Part shown: piece by piece, positions 1 through 7,069 of the stretch | How the letters are laid out: the number at the start of each line of letters is the position of its first letter | Numbering within the stretch: position 1 is the stretch's first letter | Source: Epilithonimonas tenax DSM 16811 | Lineage (GTDB): Bacteria; Bacteroidota; Bacteroidia; Flavobacteriales; Weeksellaceae | Direction: 5' to 3' | Assembly: GCF_000428485.1 (NCBI RefSeq) | Contig: NZ_AUAA01000013.1 | Coordinates: forward strand, 1-64,000 | Length of the DNA stretch: 64,000 nucleotides | The notes under the pieces: model-generated | What the model saw: only the letters and a program-made list of their open reading frames with translations | What the model was told of the DNA's origin: nothing | Databases searched by the model: none | Program-made: the position numbers and the translations under genes

Positions 1-270
1 TGGATACACCCATGAGAAACAACCAAAAAAATTATCAAAAACAAAAATATATTTTCAGAAAATCGAGAAAAAGAATAGAGACATTATTCTCTCAGCTTTG
101 TGACCAATTTAAAATCAGAAACAACTACGCAAAATCATTTGAAGGTTTTAAAACAAGGATATTGAGCAAAATAACAGCATTAACTTTCATTCAATTTGTA
201 AATGTTTTTGTATTTAATAGAAAAATGAATAATATTAAAATTGCATTAGTTTGATAATGCACTACGAGTT
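1..270 (+). mobile_element. 3' end of an IS982-family insertion sequence, truncated by the window edge
   Basis: The window opens inside a transposase reading frame that closes at 254. About 15 bases after the stop comes a sequence (256-270, ATGCACTACGAGTT region) that could be the terminal inverted repeat. The other end of the element is outside the window, so neither the repeat nor a target duplication can be confirmed. The element ends about 55 bases before the first codon of the histidine kinase gene. Confidence 0.7.
3..254 (+). CDS. IS982-family transposase, C-terminal part
   Basis: The frame is open at the left edge, so the ATG at 12 is internal rather than the start. About 83 C-terminal residues are visible. 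The segment RKRIETLFSQLCDQFKIRNN, followed by a TRILSKITALTFIQF-like stretch, is the typical C-terminal end of IS982-type DDE transposases, including the late catalytic-glutamate region (RIET). The enzyme would cut and rejoin the element's ends. The visible part shows no frameshift; whether the whole gene is intact cannot be judged from here. Confidence 0.8.
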   Translation, partial: DTPMRNNQKNYQKQKYIFRKSRKRIETLFSQLCDQFKIRNNYAKSFEGFKTRILSKITALTFIQFVNVFVFNRKMNNIKIALV

Positions 271-323
271 ACATTATTGTAAAAGTATTCACTTTTTCTT
301 AAATTTCGGGATAAATGTAAATT

Positions 324-2009
324 TTGCGTCATTCTCTTTTTTGTTTTTTGTTACTCATTTTGGCTGCTTGTTCGAAAAAGGAATCTACACAAGGGTTTCA
401 TTCTGCAAAAAAACAGATCAATCCCTTTTATGAGAAAGCCGTTGCCTTTATGGACAAAGATCCCGACAGTGCTTTCTATTTTCTAAACAAAGGAAAAGAG
501 CTTTTCCAGAAAAGAAAAGACAGCTACGGATTGGGCAAGAGCTTTGTAAACATGGCAGTGATACAGGAGAATGCCGGTGACAACTTTGGAAGCATAGAAA
601 CCAGTTTACTTGCTTCGAAATTTTTGAAAGAAAATGATACTTCCCAACATTCTTCCATTTTTTCTAACTATAATAATTTGGGCGTTTCTTCTAATAATCT
701 TAAAAATTATAAAGACGCCAAAGGCTTCTACGACAAAGCCATTTTGTTTACCAAAGACCCTGTGGATAAGCTGATGCTGGCGAATAATATTGCAGTGGTC
801 TATCATAATGAAAAAAACTACGCAAAAGCCGTTGACATTTATACAAAACTACTGGATAGTGTGGGGGCAAAAAGTGAGTTTTATCCCAGGCTACTGCTGA
901 ACTTTTCCAGGTCCAAATGGTTTGCTGACCGCCATTACAAGCCTGTCAAAAATTATCTGCTGGCAGAAAGCCTAAGTCATAATTTTGATGATGACTGGAC
1001 AAAAGATGCGGCATATGCATATTTGTCCGCCTATTATCTTAGCAAAAATGTCGATTCTGTACGGTATTATGCTAGTAAAATGCTGTTCCTCGCAACCAAA
1101 TTGCGATATCCCGAAGACCAGTTGGAGGCCTTGCAGAATCTGATCAAGATATCCGATGGCTCTCAGGCGCAAAGCTATTTTGAACAATATTCGAAAATTC
1201 AGGATAGTTTGAAAAACAGTCAAAATAAAGCTAAAAACCAATTTGCACTCATCCGCTACGAAACTGAAAAATCTAAAGCAGAAAATCTAAAGCTGCAAAA
1301 AGAGCACGCAGATCACGAGCATCAGGTAGAAATACAGAAACTGACCATTGGAATTCTTCTATTGTCCTTTTTCATCGCAGTCATTGTTTCTTTTTTCTGG
1401 ATTAGAAGACGACGGCAAAAATTGATCTTCGAAGCTAATACAAAACTGCAGGCGCAGCGGCTGGATTTTTCTAAAAAAGTGCACGATGTAGTTGCTAACG
1501 GGATCTACGAAGTGATGACGACGATCGAAAATCAAAACGATCTTCCAAAAGAAAAACTACTGGACAAACTGGAACTGATGTACCACAAATCCCGTGATCT
1601 TTCCTATGAGAAAAATCGTTCCAATGATTTCAGTGAGAGGATGACGGGTTTGATCGTTTCTTTTGATAGTGAAAGCACTCAAATTATTATGATTGGAAAT
1701 GATCCCATTTTTTGGGATGCAGGCCATCCGCATAACAAAGAAGAATTCTTCCATATCATAAGAGAATTGCTAGTCAATATGAAAAAGCACAGCCACGCAA
1801 CCCAAGTCATTTTGAGGTTTATTGCAAATCTTAATAATCAAGAGATCAAATACATAGATAACGGCGTAGGCTTGCCGGAAAATTTTGTGGAAAAGAATGG
1901 ACTCTTAAATATGAGAGCCCGACTCGCGTTGATCAATGCAGATCTGGAAATAGAAGAACGTCATTCTGGCTTGAAACTATCAATCAAAACTACAGAAAAT
2001 GTTCAGTAA
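324..2009 (+). CDS. TPR-containing lipoprotein-type sensor histidine kinase
   Basis: This 561-residue protein is the sensor of a two-component pair. It has a lipoprotein-like signal ending LAAC (Cys16), TPR-like helical repeats at about 30-300, a coiled stretch (300-338), one membrane segment (about 340-360), a HisKA_3-like helix with His387 (KKVHDVVANG) and a HATPase domain. In the latter, Asn485 lies in ELLVNMKKHS and the G1 box is DNGVG at 512-516. The N-terminal region should sense outside the cytoplasm and the kinase should act inside. The start is a TTG: an in-frame stop lies at 318, only six bases upstream, and no ATG gives the signal peptide. The 3' end overlaps the response regulator by 11 bases, so the two are co-translated. 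Confidence 0.85.
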   Translation: MRHSLFCFLLLILAACSKKESTQGFHSAKKQINPFYEKAVAFMDKDPDSAFYFLNKGKELFQKRKDSYGLGKSFVNMAVIQENAGDNFGSIETSLLASKFLKENDTSQHSSIFSNYNNLGVSSNNLKNYKDAKGFYDKAILFTKDPVDKLMLANNIAVVYHNEKNYAKAVDIYTKLLDSVGAKSEFYPRLLLNFSRSKWFADRHYKPVKNYLLAESLSHNFDDDWTKDAAYAYLSAYYLSKNVDSVRYYASKMLFLATKLRYPEDQLEALQNLIKISDGSQAQSYFEQYSKIQDSLKNSQNKAKNQFALIRYETEKSKAENLKLQKEHADHEHQVEIQKLTIGILLLSFFIAVIVSFFWIRRRRQKLIFEANTKLQAQRLDFSKKVHDVVANGIYEVMTTIENQNDLPKEKLLDKLELMYHKSRDLSYEKNRSNDFSERMTGLIVSFDSESTQIIMIGNDPIFWDAGHPHNKEEFFHIIRELLVNMKKHSHATQVILRFIANLNNQEIKYIDNGVGLPENFVEKNGLLNMRARLALINADLEIEERHSGLKLSIKTTENVQ

Positions 2010-2661
2010 AATATTAATCGCAGAAGATCATGAGAGCAGTAATTTTGCTGTCCAAAAAGTGTTGGAAGAACTGAGGATCGCCAAGGTAGATCACGTCTAT
2101 TACTGTGATGATGCCTTCTCTTACCTCAAAAAATCTTTGGAATCTCAAGCTTATGAAGTGCTGATCACCGATCTTTCTTTTGAAGAAGACCATAGAAAGA
2201 CACTGATTAATAATGGCCGCGAACTGATAAAACTTTGCAGGGAACTCTCTCCGGAATTAAAAATCATTGTTTTCTCAGCAGAGCACAGATGCGGTGTGAT
2301 TGATCTGCTTTTCCAGGAATTAAACATCAATGCATTTGTACGAAAAGCACGTTCTGATTCTAGGGAATTAAAAAAAGCAATCGACTCTGTTTATCATAAT
2401 CAAATCTATATCTCTCACGACCTGAAACTTCCTGTGAGAAGTATGAATACGCTGGAATTCAGTAACTATGACATCATCCTTCTTCAGTTGCTGGCCGAAG
2501 GTGTTTTGCAGAAAAACATTCCTCATGTCTTGCAGCAAAAAGCTATTTATCCGAATAGTCTCAGCAGTGTAGAAAAAAGAATGAATGCGATGAAGCTTGC
2601 ATTAATGGTGAAGAACAACGAACAATTGATTGCTTACTGCAAAGATTTAGGAATCATTTGA
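1999..2661 (+). CDS. Two-component response regulator with degenerate LuxR-like output domain
   Basis: This 220-residue partner of the kinase has a receiver domain with the acidic pocket Glu9-Asp10, a probable phospho-acceptor Asp58 (LITDLS), Ser93 and Lys116. The C-terminal part (about 150-215) has the helical spacing of a LuxR/NarL helix-turn-helix (FSNYDIILLQLLAEG, then SSVEKRMNAMKLAL), but key consensus residues are altered. DNA binding is therefore likely rather than certain. The start overlaps the kinase stop by 11 bases. Three hairpins and a terminator follow it. The target genes are unknown. Confidence 0.85.
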   Translation: MFSKILIAEDHESSNFAVQKVLEELRIAKVDHVYYCDDAFSYLKKSLESQAYEVLITDLSFEEDHRKTLINNGRELIKLCRELSPELKIIVFSAEHRCGVIDLLFQELNINAFVRKARSDSRELKKAIDSVYHNQIYISHDLKLPVRSMNTLEFSNYDIILLQLLAEGVLQKNIPHVLQQKAIYPNSLSSVEKRMNAMKLALMVKNNEQLIAYCKDLGII

Positions 2662-2686
2662 AATTAATTTCAATTATTTTTTCATT

Positions 2687-2751
2687 TTACGGTTTCCCGT
2701 AAGGAAATGCAAAATTATGTCTCTAATTTTGCTTCAGATTAATAACCGTAA
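2687..2751 (+). other. Cluster of small inverted repeats after the response regulator gene
   Basis: TTACGG (2687) can pair with CCGTAA at 2697 or with a second CCGTAA at 2746. Between them lies a perfect 9-bp hairpin, GCAAAATTA/TAATTTTGC (2709-2732). The two pairings exclude each other. The function is unknown; this may be a 3' UTR structure. Confidence 0.4.
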
Positions 2752-2781
2752 GAACAAAAAAAACACAAAGTATTGATTTCC

Positions 2782-2820
2782 AAAATAGTCTGAAGATTTT
2801 TCTTGAGGCTATTTTATTTT
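2782..2820. terminator. Bidirectional intrinsic terminator between response regulator and elaA-like gene
   Basis: The arms AAAATAGTCTGAAGA and TCTTGAGGCTATTTT form a ~15-bp stem with one mismatch and one wobble, with T-rich tracts on both strands. It separates two convergent genes and overlaps the stop region of the acetyltransferase gene. Confidence 0.75.
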
Positions 2821-3263
2821 CTAAGCATTTCTGTATGCGGAATGTTATCTTCCAGGTATTTTTTTCCAGTATTCAGAAATCCAAAATCCGAATAGAACTT
2901 CAGCAGATAATCCTGCGCAGAGATTCTTACTTCACGGGTTCGCAATCTATTTTCTATGATGTCCAGAGCATAAGAGATGAGTTGCCGGCCAAGACCGGTT
3001 CCTCTTCCATTTTCCGTCGTGATAACACGACCAATCGATGTTTCCGGATATCTGATGCCTTTGTCAAAAATCCTGCAATAGGCTAATACTTCGCCGTTAT
3101 CTTCTGCCCAAAGATGGATTGCCTTTTGGTCATTATCGTCCAGATCAGGATAAGGACAATCCTGTTCCACTACAAAAACATTGACTCTGGCTTTTATAAT
3201 TTCGTAAAGTTCTGTGGTGGTAAGTTCGGGAAATGTTTTGATTTTCCACTCTGCATTAATCAT
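2814..3263 (-). CDS. elaA: GNAT family N-acetyltransferase, ElaA-like
   Basis: This 149-residue cytoplasmic protein should transfer an acetyl group from acetyl-CoA to an amine; the substrate of ElaA proteins is not known. The acetyl-CoA binding motif is RGTGLG at 87-92, preceded by the beta-strand IGRVITT. The N-terminal motif with VFVVEQ.CPYPDLD at about 28-42 is characteristic of the ElaA subgroup and sets it apart from RimI-type enzymes. The length matches the family. It overlaps the engB stop by 8 bases, so it should be translated from the same transcript. Confidence 0.85.
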   Translation of the reverse strand: MINAEWKIKTFPELTTTELYEIIKARVNVFVVEQDCPYPDLDDNDQKAIHLWAEDNGEVLAYCRIFDKGIRYPETSIGRVITTENGRGTGLGRQLISYALDIIENRLRTREVRISAQDYLLKFYSDFGFLNTGKKYLEDNIPHTEMLRK

Positions 3264-3879
3264 CGAATCGCACTTTGTTTTTGATCAAAAACTGGTTGGT
3301 TTCTGAGATGAATTTTAAAATATGATCTGTCCCCGTTTTCTTCTCAGCAGAGGTCACATAGATTTCTGGCAATTCTTCCCAAGTTTTCAGGAGTTCTGTT
3401 TTGTAAGCTTCTACGTTTCTGTCGGCGGCGCCAGGTTTCAATTTGTCTACTTTTGTAAAAACGATCGAGAAAGGAACGTTGCTTTCGCCACACCATTGCA
3501 TAAACTCAAGATCGATTTTCTGAGGTGCAAGACGAGAATCTATCAAAACAAAAAGATTGACCAGATTTTGTCTGTTCAGGATATAATTGGTGATGAGTTT
3601 TTCAAAATCCTTTCTAAGGCTTTTCGACACTTTTGCATAGCCATAGCCCGGTAGATCTGTAAGAAACCAATTTTCATTGACCAAAAAATGATTGATCAAC
3701 TGTGTTTTTCCAGGGGTTTGGGACGTTTTAGCCAAATCTTTGTGATTCATCATCGCATTGATGAGAGATGATTTTCCCACGTTGGAACGTCCGATGAAAG
3801 CATATTCTGCCATCGTAGGTTCGGGACAATCCTGCCATTTCTGACTGCTTTTTACAAATTCTGCGGTTTTGATTACCAT
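3256..3879 (-). CDS. engB: Ribosome biogenesis GTPase EngB (YihA/YsxC)
   Basis: This 207-residue GTPase acts in assembly of the large ribosomal subunit. All G motifs are visible: G1 GRSNVGKSS (30-38), G2 TSQTPGKTQ (52-60), G3 DLPG (75-78), G4 TKVD (142-145) and G5 TSA (176-178). The PGYGYA sequence after G3 is a hallmark of EngB. It is the first gene of a two-gene unit with the ElaA-like gene, which it overlaps. Members of this family are essential in most bacteria tested. Confidence 0.95.
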   Translation of the reverse strand: MVIKTAEFVKSSQKWQDCPEPTMAEYAFIGRSNVGKSSLINAMMNHKDLAKTSQTPGKTQLINHFLVNENWFLTDLPGYGYAKVSKSLRKDFEKLITNYILNRQNLVNLFVLIDSRLAPQKIDLEFMQWCGESNVPFSIVFTKVDKLKPGAADRNVEAYKTELLKTWEELPEIYVTSAEKKTGTDHILKFISETNQFLIKNKVRFDD

Positions 3880-3894
3880 TTTTATAGGATATAA

Positions 3895-3949
3895 AAAACC
3901 ATTAAGAGATCAAATTATTCTGCGAAAAACTCAATGTCTTAATGGTTTT
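3895..3949 (-). terminator. Long-loop inverted repeat downstream of the alpha/beta hydrolase gene
   Basis: The 13-base arms AAAACCATTAAGA and TCTTAATGGTTTT are perfectly complementary, with a 29-base loop. On the minus strand the stem runs into a T-run. It sits between the hydrolase stop and the engB start, so it probably ends the hydrolase transcript. The loop is longer than usual. Confidence 0.55.
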
Positions 3950-3967
3950 AATGTATTAATAAATTGT

Positions 3968-4729
3968 TTAAATGACGCCTTTCAGCCAATCGTGTAGGAT
4001 CTCATTGAACTTGTCTGGCTTCTCCATCATGGCTGCATGGCCACATTCTTCTATCCAAAACAGTGAAGACTGCGGGATGAATTTGTGCATATCTTCTGCA
4101 ACTTCAGGTGGTGTGACGTTATCCTGTCTTCCCCAGATGATACATGTAGGGCAATTGATCTTCGGCAGATCGTTCAGCATATTATGTTTGATGGCGCTTC
4201 TTGCCAGCATGACGGTTTTGATGCCTTTCATCCTGTCATTCACAACGGCAAAAACCTCATCTACCAATTCATCTGTCGCCACTGCAGGATCATAAAAAAC
4301 CTCTTGCGTTTTTTTCTTGATATAATCTTTATCACTTTTTCTTGGGAAACTGTCTCCAAAAGTTCTTTCGTACAGGCCGGAACTTCCGGTCAAAACTAAA
4401 TTCTGAACCAGCTCTGGACGGGAAATGGTAAGGATCAGACCAATGTGTCCACCCATAGAGTTGCCAACAATCGTCACCGGTTTTCCGATCACATCTGTAA
4501 TAAATCTCGCTACAAATTTTGAAATTGAAGTCAAATTGGTATTCAGAATGGGTAAATCGTAAATAGGCAACTGCGGAACAATCACCCTATAACCTTTGTC
4601 CGCGAAAAAGTTTATCATCTTATCGAAGTTGCTCAAGCCTCCCATCAAACCATGCAGAAGCACCATAGGATGACCTTCACCCGCTTCCACATAAGTATAT
4701 TTCGTGTCTTTCTTAGTTTTAAAAATCAT
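3968..4729 (-). CDS. Alpha/beta hydrolase
   Basis: This 253-residue cytoplasmic serine hydrolase has an oxyanion motif LLHGLMGG (about 24-31), a nucleophile elbow GNSMGG with Ser91, an acid Asp203 (WGRQDNVTP) and a base His231 (ECGHAAM), all in the canonical order. The substrate is unknown; the cap region (about 115-185) does not point to one. I chose the ATG at 4729 because the frame extends upstream only through a TTG at 4753. The gene appears to be a single unit, ended by the inverted repeat downstream. Confidence 0.85.
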   Translation of the reverse strand: MIFKTKKDTKYTYVEAGEGHPMVLLHGLMGGLSNFDKMINFFADKGYRVIVPQLPIYDLPILNTNLTSISKFVARFITDVIGKPVTIVGNSMGGHIGLILTISRPELVQNLVLTGSSGLYERTFGDSFPRKSDKDYIKKKTQEVFYDPAVATDELVDEVFAVVNDRMKGIKTVMLARSAIKHNMLNDLPKINCPTCIIWGRQDNVTPPEVAEDMHKFIPQSSLFWIEECGHAAMMEKPDKFNEILHDWLKGVI

Positions 4730-4811
4730 AATGCTATCTCGATAACCCGCCAAAAATACAAATAAAAGAATAATTTTTTATTTTAATCCTACTTAAATGG
4801 TCAAATTTAAT

Positions 4812-5204
4812 TTATTTTAACACTGTTTTCAATTCATGGATGCGGTTGATGATAGGTAGTGCAAAAATCCCGCTCTTGGTCAGATAAAGTTCGTAAAACG
4901 TTTTCGCTTTGTCTGCAAAATCTTTTTTGTTTTCCGTTCTGTAGTGCAACATAAACACATTGCCCAGCATTTCGTAATAATCTACTTGGTCTTTCGATTC
5001 CCGTAGGTGGACTATATCTGTGATTTCCTCTTTTGATTTTGATGAAAGTTCCGTAAAATCCATTTTGAAAATGTCCTTCATCAAAGAATCGAAATCCAGT
5101 TCTTTCTGCATCAGACTTTTCTCCGGTTTCCCCAGAAGTAATTGTTCCAAAGCCTGCGTCAGTTGTCTTATTAATCTAAGTGTAAAATCTTTATCCTGAA
5201 TCAT
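4812..5204 (-). CDS. Small conserved hypothetical protein (DUF6483-like)
   Basis: This 130-residue, mostly helical, soluble protein has no signal peptide. The N-terminus, with the pattern DFTLRLIRQLTQALEQLLLG, resembles the start of DUF6483 proteins of Firmicutes, but the assignment is from memory of that pattern and is weak. It lies 5 bases downstream of the SpmAB-like gene on the same strand and so is probably co-transcribed with it. No catalytic motif is visible and no function is proposed. Confidence 0.7.
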   Translation of the reverse strand: MIQDKDFTLRLIRQLTQALEQLLLGKPEKSLMQKELDFDSLMKDIFKMDFTELSSKSKEEITDIVHLRESKDQVDYYEMLGNVFMLHYRTENKKDFADKAKTFYELYLTKSGIFALPIINRIHELKTVLK

Positions 5205-5209
5205 AATTT

Positions 5210-6610
5210 CTATCCGAAAAACAAATAAGCCAATATGATTGAAACCGTCACACCAACAAGATCTGCCAAAAGCATAGATCCCACTGTATATCGTGTATTC
5301 TTGATCCCAACGGAACCAAAATAAACAGCAATCACGTAAAAAGTCGTATCAGAACTTCCCTGTAAAATGGCTGATAACTTCCCAGCGAAACTGTCTGCGC
5401 CGAAGGTTTTCATCGTGTCCACCATCATTCCGCGTGCTCCGGAACCGGACAGGGGTTTTATCAAAGCGGTTGGTAATCCATCTACAAATCTCGTGTCAAG
5501 ATGAGAGGCGCTTGCGATCCATTTCATTCCGTCAATGATCACATCAAAAACGCCACTTGTCCTAAGCAAAGAGATGGCGATCAACATGCCTACCAAATAG
5601 GGAATGATCTTGATACACACCGTAAAACCTTCTTTGGCGCCATCAATAAAGGCGTCGAAGATATTGATCTTTTTATAAACTGCGCCCAGAACAATGGCGA
5701 GAAATATCAACAATATAATGCCGTTGCTCATCACTTTGCTGAAAGAATCCAACTCGTCTTTGCTTAGCTGCACCAGATAAATTACAAGCAAGGCTATAAT
5801 GGCAGAAATCCCACCAACGTAAGCCAAAACAATCGGTTGAAACAGATTAATCTTCTGTCTGATAGAAACAATCGTCATTGCTGCCAGAGTTGCACAAAAT
5901 GTGGCAATCATACAAGGCAGAAAGATATCCGTAGGCGTCACAGAACCCATTGATGAACGGATTGCGATGATGGAAACCGGAATCAGTGTGAGTCCGCTGG
6001 CGTGCAGGCAAAGAAACATAATCTGGGCATTGCTGGCTTTGTCTTTATCAGGATTCAAAGTTTGGAGGCTTTCCATGGCTTTGAGTCCGAAAGGTGTAGC
6101 CGCATTGTCAAGGCCTAATAGATTGGCACTGAAATTAAGCATCATATGACCGAAAGATGGGTGGTTTCTCGGGATGTCTGGAAATAATTTTGAGAAAAAT
6201 GGCTGGATGAGTCGACTTAGGAAATGGATGCCGCCTGCTTTTTCAGCAATGCTCATAAATCCCATAAAAAGGGCCATTATACCAATCAGTTTTAAGCAGA
6301 TTTCGACTGCGTTTTGACTGGTTCCTATGACGCCGTCTGTCTCTGCCACTCGATAAGTTTTCACATTCTGGAGTGAGTCCATTTTGTAATAGATGCGACG
6401 GTCTTCAAAATCAGGAGTGGTCTGCAAAGTTTTCTGCATATCTGGAGAAAACTGAGCCAATGGTTTTTGAGAGATCTGGATCGTATCGCCGCCTTTCCCC
6501 ACTACCATATCGTTGAAGATCTGACTGTAGTTCTCCGAAGTGAAATATTTGACGGATGCAACTGCAATTGCAATGATGATGAAGGCTGACCAAATCCTGC
6601 TTAGAATCAT
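5210..6610 (-). CDS. SpmA-SpmB fused nucleoside-recognition (Gate) domain membrane protein
   Basis: This 466-residue inner-membrane protein has two halves, each with a Gate/nucleoside-recognition-like domain. The first half contains GLDNAATPFGLKAM (about 165-180), the SpmA hallmark. The second contains GLPTALIKPLSGSGARGM and ILQGSSDTTFYVIAVYFGSV (about 385-430), the SpmB hallmark. In Bacillus the two are separate spore-maturation proteins; fused forms are common in non-sporulating Bacteroidota, where the substrate is unknown. A periplasmic loop of about 80 residues follows the first membrane segment. It is translated together with the small gene 5 bases downstream. Confidence 0.85.
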   Translation of the reverse strand: MILSRIWSAFIIIAIAVASVKYFTSENYSQIFNDMVVGKGGDTIQISQKPLAQFSPDMQKTLQTTPDFEDRRIYYKMDSLQNVKTYRVAETDGVIGTSQNAVEICLKLIGIMALFMGFMSIAEKAGGIHFLSRLIQPFFSKLFPDIPRNHPSFGHMMLNFSANLLGLDNAATPFGLKAMESLQTLNPDKDKASNAQIMFLCLHASGLTLIPVSIIAIRSSMGSVTPTDIFLPCMIATFCATLAAMTIVSIRQKINLFQPIVLAYVGGISAIIALLVIYLVQLSKDELDSFSKVMSNGIILLIFLAIVLGAVYKKINIFDAFIDGAKEGFTVCIKIIPYLVGMLIAISLLRTSGVFDVIIDGMKWIASASHLDTRFVDGLPTALIKPLSGSGARGMMVDTMKTFGADSFAGKLSAILQGSSDTTFYVIAVYFGSVGIKNTRYTVGSMLLADLVGVTVSIILAYLFFG

Positions 6611-6703
6611 TCTGGAAATTAATTTCAGTAAATGTATGAAAAAAGGTGATAGATTTTAGAAAGTTGGATTTAGAAATTAAAATATTAATCGAAGACAAAT
6701 CCC

Positions 6704-6838
6704 GCAGCCCGGCTTGAACGGAAATCCTTTTTTGCTTATTCTCTAGTTCTAATTAAACTGAATCGTCTGCAAAAAAGATTGACTTCGTCGAACCACTTCG
6801 TTAGGTTTGGGAGTGGAAGACGGATTTGCTGCCCAAAT
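6704..6838 (+). repeat. Dispersed intergenic repeat, copy A
   Basis: This copy begins AGCCCGGCTTGAACGGAAAT followed by CCTTTTTT, contains GCAAAAAAGATTG in the middle and ends with TTGCTGCCCAAAT. The same three blocks in the same order occur at 19053-19168 (plus) and, on the minus strand, at 33861-34003. It lies between divergent genes. Confidence 0.75.
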
Positions 6839-6883
6839 CATTAAAACTCAAAACTGACATTTGTCATTTTATTGAATTTATAC

Positions 6884-6914
6884 TTGTTTGGTATGAATTG
6901 AAATTTTACCTTTG
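6884..6914 (+). promoter_or_regulatory. Promoter of the metNIQ operon
   Basis: TTG at 6884-6886 and TACCTTTG at 6907-6914 are 20 bases apart, matching the Bacteroidota primary-sigma consensus TTG-N19-20-TAnnTTTG. Transcription should start near 6921, leaving a leader of about 150 bases before metN. Confidence 0.75.
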
Positions 6915-6931
6915 CGCAGGCTTTTTTTTAT

Positions 6932-7005
6932 ACATTATCTGTGTTGTAATTTTGTTTGTTGCAATCATCTATTTCAGAGATATATGATGATGCAGAGGAT
7001 AATGT
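6932..7005 (+). promoter_or_regulatory. Structured leader RNA of metNIQ (three-way junction)
   Basis: ACATTATC (6932-6939) and GATAATGT (6998-7005) form a perfect closing helix. It encloses two hairpins: TTGTAA/TTGCAA (6944-6964) and ATCATC/GATGAT (6964-6991). This closed multi-helix fold, in a leader that ends with a terminator before a methionine importer, suggests a riboswitch or attenuator. It does not match the SAM-I or SAM-II core sequences I know. Confidence 0.5.
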
Positions 7006-7064
7006 GTTTATTTCAAAAACCTTTCATAATCTCATTTGAAAGGTTTTTTATTTTAATTAATTGA
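6984..7064 (+). CDS. Candidate Met-rich leader peptide upstream of metN
   Basis: This 26-codon frame begins Met-Met-Met-Gln-Arg-Ile-Met, so four of the first seven codons are ATG. It then runs through the terminator hairpin and stops 5 bases before the metN ATG. Its start lies in the 3' arm of a leader hairpin. A translating ribosome would disrupt the terminator stem. It could be a regulatory leader, or a chance frame in AT-rich DNA; there is no independent evidence of translation. Confidence 0.35.
   Translation: MMMQRIMCLFQKPFIISFERFFILIN
7015..7052 (+). terminator. Intrinsic terminator inside the metNIQ leader
   Basis: AAAAACCTTTCA (7015-7026) and TGAAAGGTTTTT (7037-7048) form a perfect 12-bp stem with a 10-base loop, followed by TATTTT. 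It lies between the promoter and metN, so expression of the operon requires its control, as in an attenuator. Confidence 0.8.
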
Positions 7065-7069
7065 TAAAA

